From Clostridiales bacterium (GTDB lineage: Bacteria > Bacillota > Clostridia > Christensenellales > Aristaeellaceae), in NCBI GenBank assembly GCA_012522875.1, contig JAAYJP010000191.1:1-7161 (forward strand): a stretch of 7,161 nt of DNA, written 5' to 3'. Every line of letters starts with the position of its first letter. Position 1 is the stretch's first letter. The notes beneath the pieces are model-generated. The model had not been told where the DNA came from and did not search any database. It worked only from the letters and a program-made list of their open reading frames with translations. Positions 6,653 through 7,161 of this stretch are shown piece after piece. Both the position numbers and the translations under genes were made by a program.

Positions 6653-6890
6653 TTTCATTCCTCCATACGCTTTGGTATCTGAATAATATTTCAGGAAGCA
6701 GGCCTGCTGACACCTGTTTTCTCCGGAGCGCGGAAGCTCCTTGACCCATCACCGGATCCCCGCATCTCCCGTTCCCTCCCTTCATTTCATCAATGCCCCT
6801 GCATCAAAGGAAACTGCAATCATATGTTCTGGAGCGGGAAAACCCAGACTGGATAATCGGGAAAAGCAGTGTATAACAATAAACTTCAGC
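6653..6890 (-). promoter_or_regulatory. Long 5' leader with small hairpins
   Basis: If the promoter at 6897-6925 is used, the transcript carries about 240 untranslated bases before the isomerase start. Structures in it include a 5-bp hairpin GGAGC/GCTCC (6725-6740), a perfect 12-bp palindrome AGCAGGCCTGCT (6697-6708) and a hairpin CTGAA/TTCAG (6679-6694) just ahead of the ribosome binding site (about 6659-6664). None matches a riboswitch class that I can recognise, and there is no intrinsic terminator with a T-run, so classical attenuation is not supported. Two possible tiny ORFs also lie here. Confidence 0.45.
6691..6765 (-). CDS. Possible leader peptide, 24 codons
   Basis: An ATG at 6765 is preceded by GGGAGGG eight bases upstream, a good Shine-Dalgarno match, and opens a 24-residue frame rich in Gly, Ser and Arg that stops at TGA 6691-6693. 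This is about 26 bases before the ribosome binding site of the isomerase gene. The hairpins of the leader lie inside it. The peptide has no known relatives that I recognise and no run of one amino acid that would suggest amino-acid attenuation. A second frame (ATG at 6749, 39 codons, ending at 6630 inside the isomerase gene) overlaps it and has a weaker site, GGGGA. At most one of the two is likely to be real, and the purine-rich stretch may be chance. Confidence 0.2.
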   Translation of the reverse strand: MRGSGDGSRSFRAPEKTGVSRPAS

Positions 6891-6901
6891 AGATTTATTG
6901 T
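6876..6901. promoter_or_regulatory. Operator-like inverted repeat over the promoter -10 box
   Basis: ACAATAAA (6876-6883) and TTTATTGT (6894-6901) are perfect 8-bp complements separated by ten bases. The right arm covers most of the -10 box and the spacer covers the predicted transcription start. This is the usual place for a repressor operator. Arm length and spacing suit a dimeric regulator such as a LacI or GntR type, but the sequence matches no motif I can name, and no regulator gene is in the window. Confidence 0.5.
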
Positions 6902-6925
6902 AATTTGGCGGACTTTATTTGTCAA
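6897..6925 (-). promoter_or_regulatory. Sigma-A type promoter of the isomerase/transporter locus
   Basis: On the minus strand TTGACA (6920-6925, perfect -35) is followed by exactly 17 bases and TACAAT (6897-6902, five of six to TATAAT). The start point should fall near 6890. It points at the isomerase gene with no other gene between. It is the only near-consensus promoter I found in the window. Confidence 0.8.
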
Positions 6926-7054
6926 GCGCCTTTGCTTATTCCAGGAAAGGCAATAATCGGCTTTTCCCGGATACCATCCGCCTGGCATTTTAGGCAATGG
7001 GAAACGCCGGGGCGTCCGCGCTCCACAAGCCGCGCGTTTGTCTGAAAAATAGGA

Positions 7055-7121
7055 AAGGGCTGCCGCCATCCGGCCCTTGCCCACCGGAAAAGGCGGGAAA
7101 AGGAAAAATGGGGCAGCCCTT
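7055..7121 (-). terminator. Large stem-loop, possibly the terminator of an upstream gene
   Basis: AAGGGCTGCC (7055-7064) and GGCAGCCCTT (7112-7121) are perfect 10-bp complements, 47 bases apart. Inside, CCCACC (7080-7085) and GGCGGG (7092-7097) can pair in minus-strand RNA with one G-U. Read on the minus strand, the outer stem is followed closely by TCCTATTTTTC, a loose T-rich tail. It would suit the end of an upstream minus-strand gene whose stop may lie at 7143-7145. The long loop and interrupted T-run make it an imperfect terminator. Confidence 0.35.
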
Positions 7122-7142
7122 GTTTGCGTTGATAAAGGGCGT

Positions 7143-7161
7143 TTATTCAGCCTGCCATTCA
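7143..7161 (-). CDS. Possible last codons of an upstream gene
   Basis: At the right edge the minus strand reads GAA TGG CAG GCT GAA TAA in one frame, that is, a C-terminus Glu-Trp-Gln-Ala-Glu and a stop. With only five codons this is a guess. It is listed because a large stem-loop begins 21 bases after this stop, as expected for the end of a gene. Confidence 0.15.

Noticed and set aside
7003..7018. ACGCC/GGCGT mini-palindrome resembling the stem at 526-536
   Set aside because: The arms are five bases with almost no loop and no T-run. The similarity to the downstream hairpin is most likely due to GC-rich composition.
6782..7084. 100-codon minus-strand open frame overlapping the promoter
   Set aside because: It would run through the good sigma-A promoter and its operator palindrome, has no convincing ribosome binding site, and the product resembles no family.
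1..7161. Mobile element, CRISPR, toxin-antitoxin or phage-defence content
   Set aside because: No transposase, integrase, direct-repeat array, att-like repeat, or small paired toxin/antitoxin genes were seen. All substantial genes belong to a carbohydrate uptake locus.

Overview
The window holds a compact sugar-uptake locus, all on the minus strand, and looks like an anaerobic Gram-positive (Clostridia-type Firmicute; inference). Supporting this are strong AGGAGG-type ribosome binding sites, a short Lys-rich signal peptide on the binding protein, a near-consensus sigma-A promoter, and moderate GC with GC-rich third codon positions. No rRNA, tRNA, CRISPR array, transposase or integrase was seen.

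Layout, read in the direction of transcription (high to low coordinates). At the right edge (about 7143-7161) there may be the last codons of an upstream gene, followed by a large stem-loop (7055-7121). A good promoter (TTGACA, 17 bp, TACAAT; 6897-6925) then drives the locus. An 8-bp-arm inverted repeat overlaps its -10 box and the expected start point. A leader of about 240 nt follows, carrying short hairpins and one or two possible tiny ORFs. The first structural gene (5438-6652) encodes a two-cupin protein that looks related to mannose-6-phosphate isomerases. After a 207-nt gap come four transporter genes: an extracellular sugar-binding protein (4274-5230), a double-NBD sugar ATPase (2702-4192) and two different RbsC-type permeases (1709-2683 and 695-1699). 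A strong hairpin lies between the binding-protein and ATPase genes. The last three genes are packed tightly (18-nt gap, then nearly abutting), so they are surely co-transcribed.

Downstream, 180-694 has no convincing gene. It contains a weak bidirectional terminator-like hairpin (518-544), a GC-rich hairpin (216-239) and a possible decayed ORF. At the left edge (1-179) the start of another minus-strand gene, probably a membrane protein, runs out of the window.

Working model (inference): the binding protein captures a monosaccharide or similar polyol or sugar derivative outside the cell, the ATPase and a heterodimer of the two permeases import it, and the cupin enzyme isomerises the sugar or its phosphate. 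The substrate cannot be named from sequence. No kinase, regulator or aldolase is present in the window. The parts belong to known families. The least described items are the cupin isomerase branch and the regulatory layout (operator over the promoter, long leader, hairpin after the binding-protein gene).
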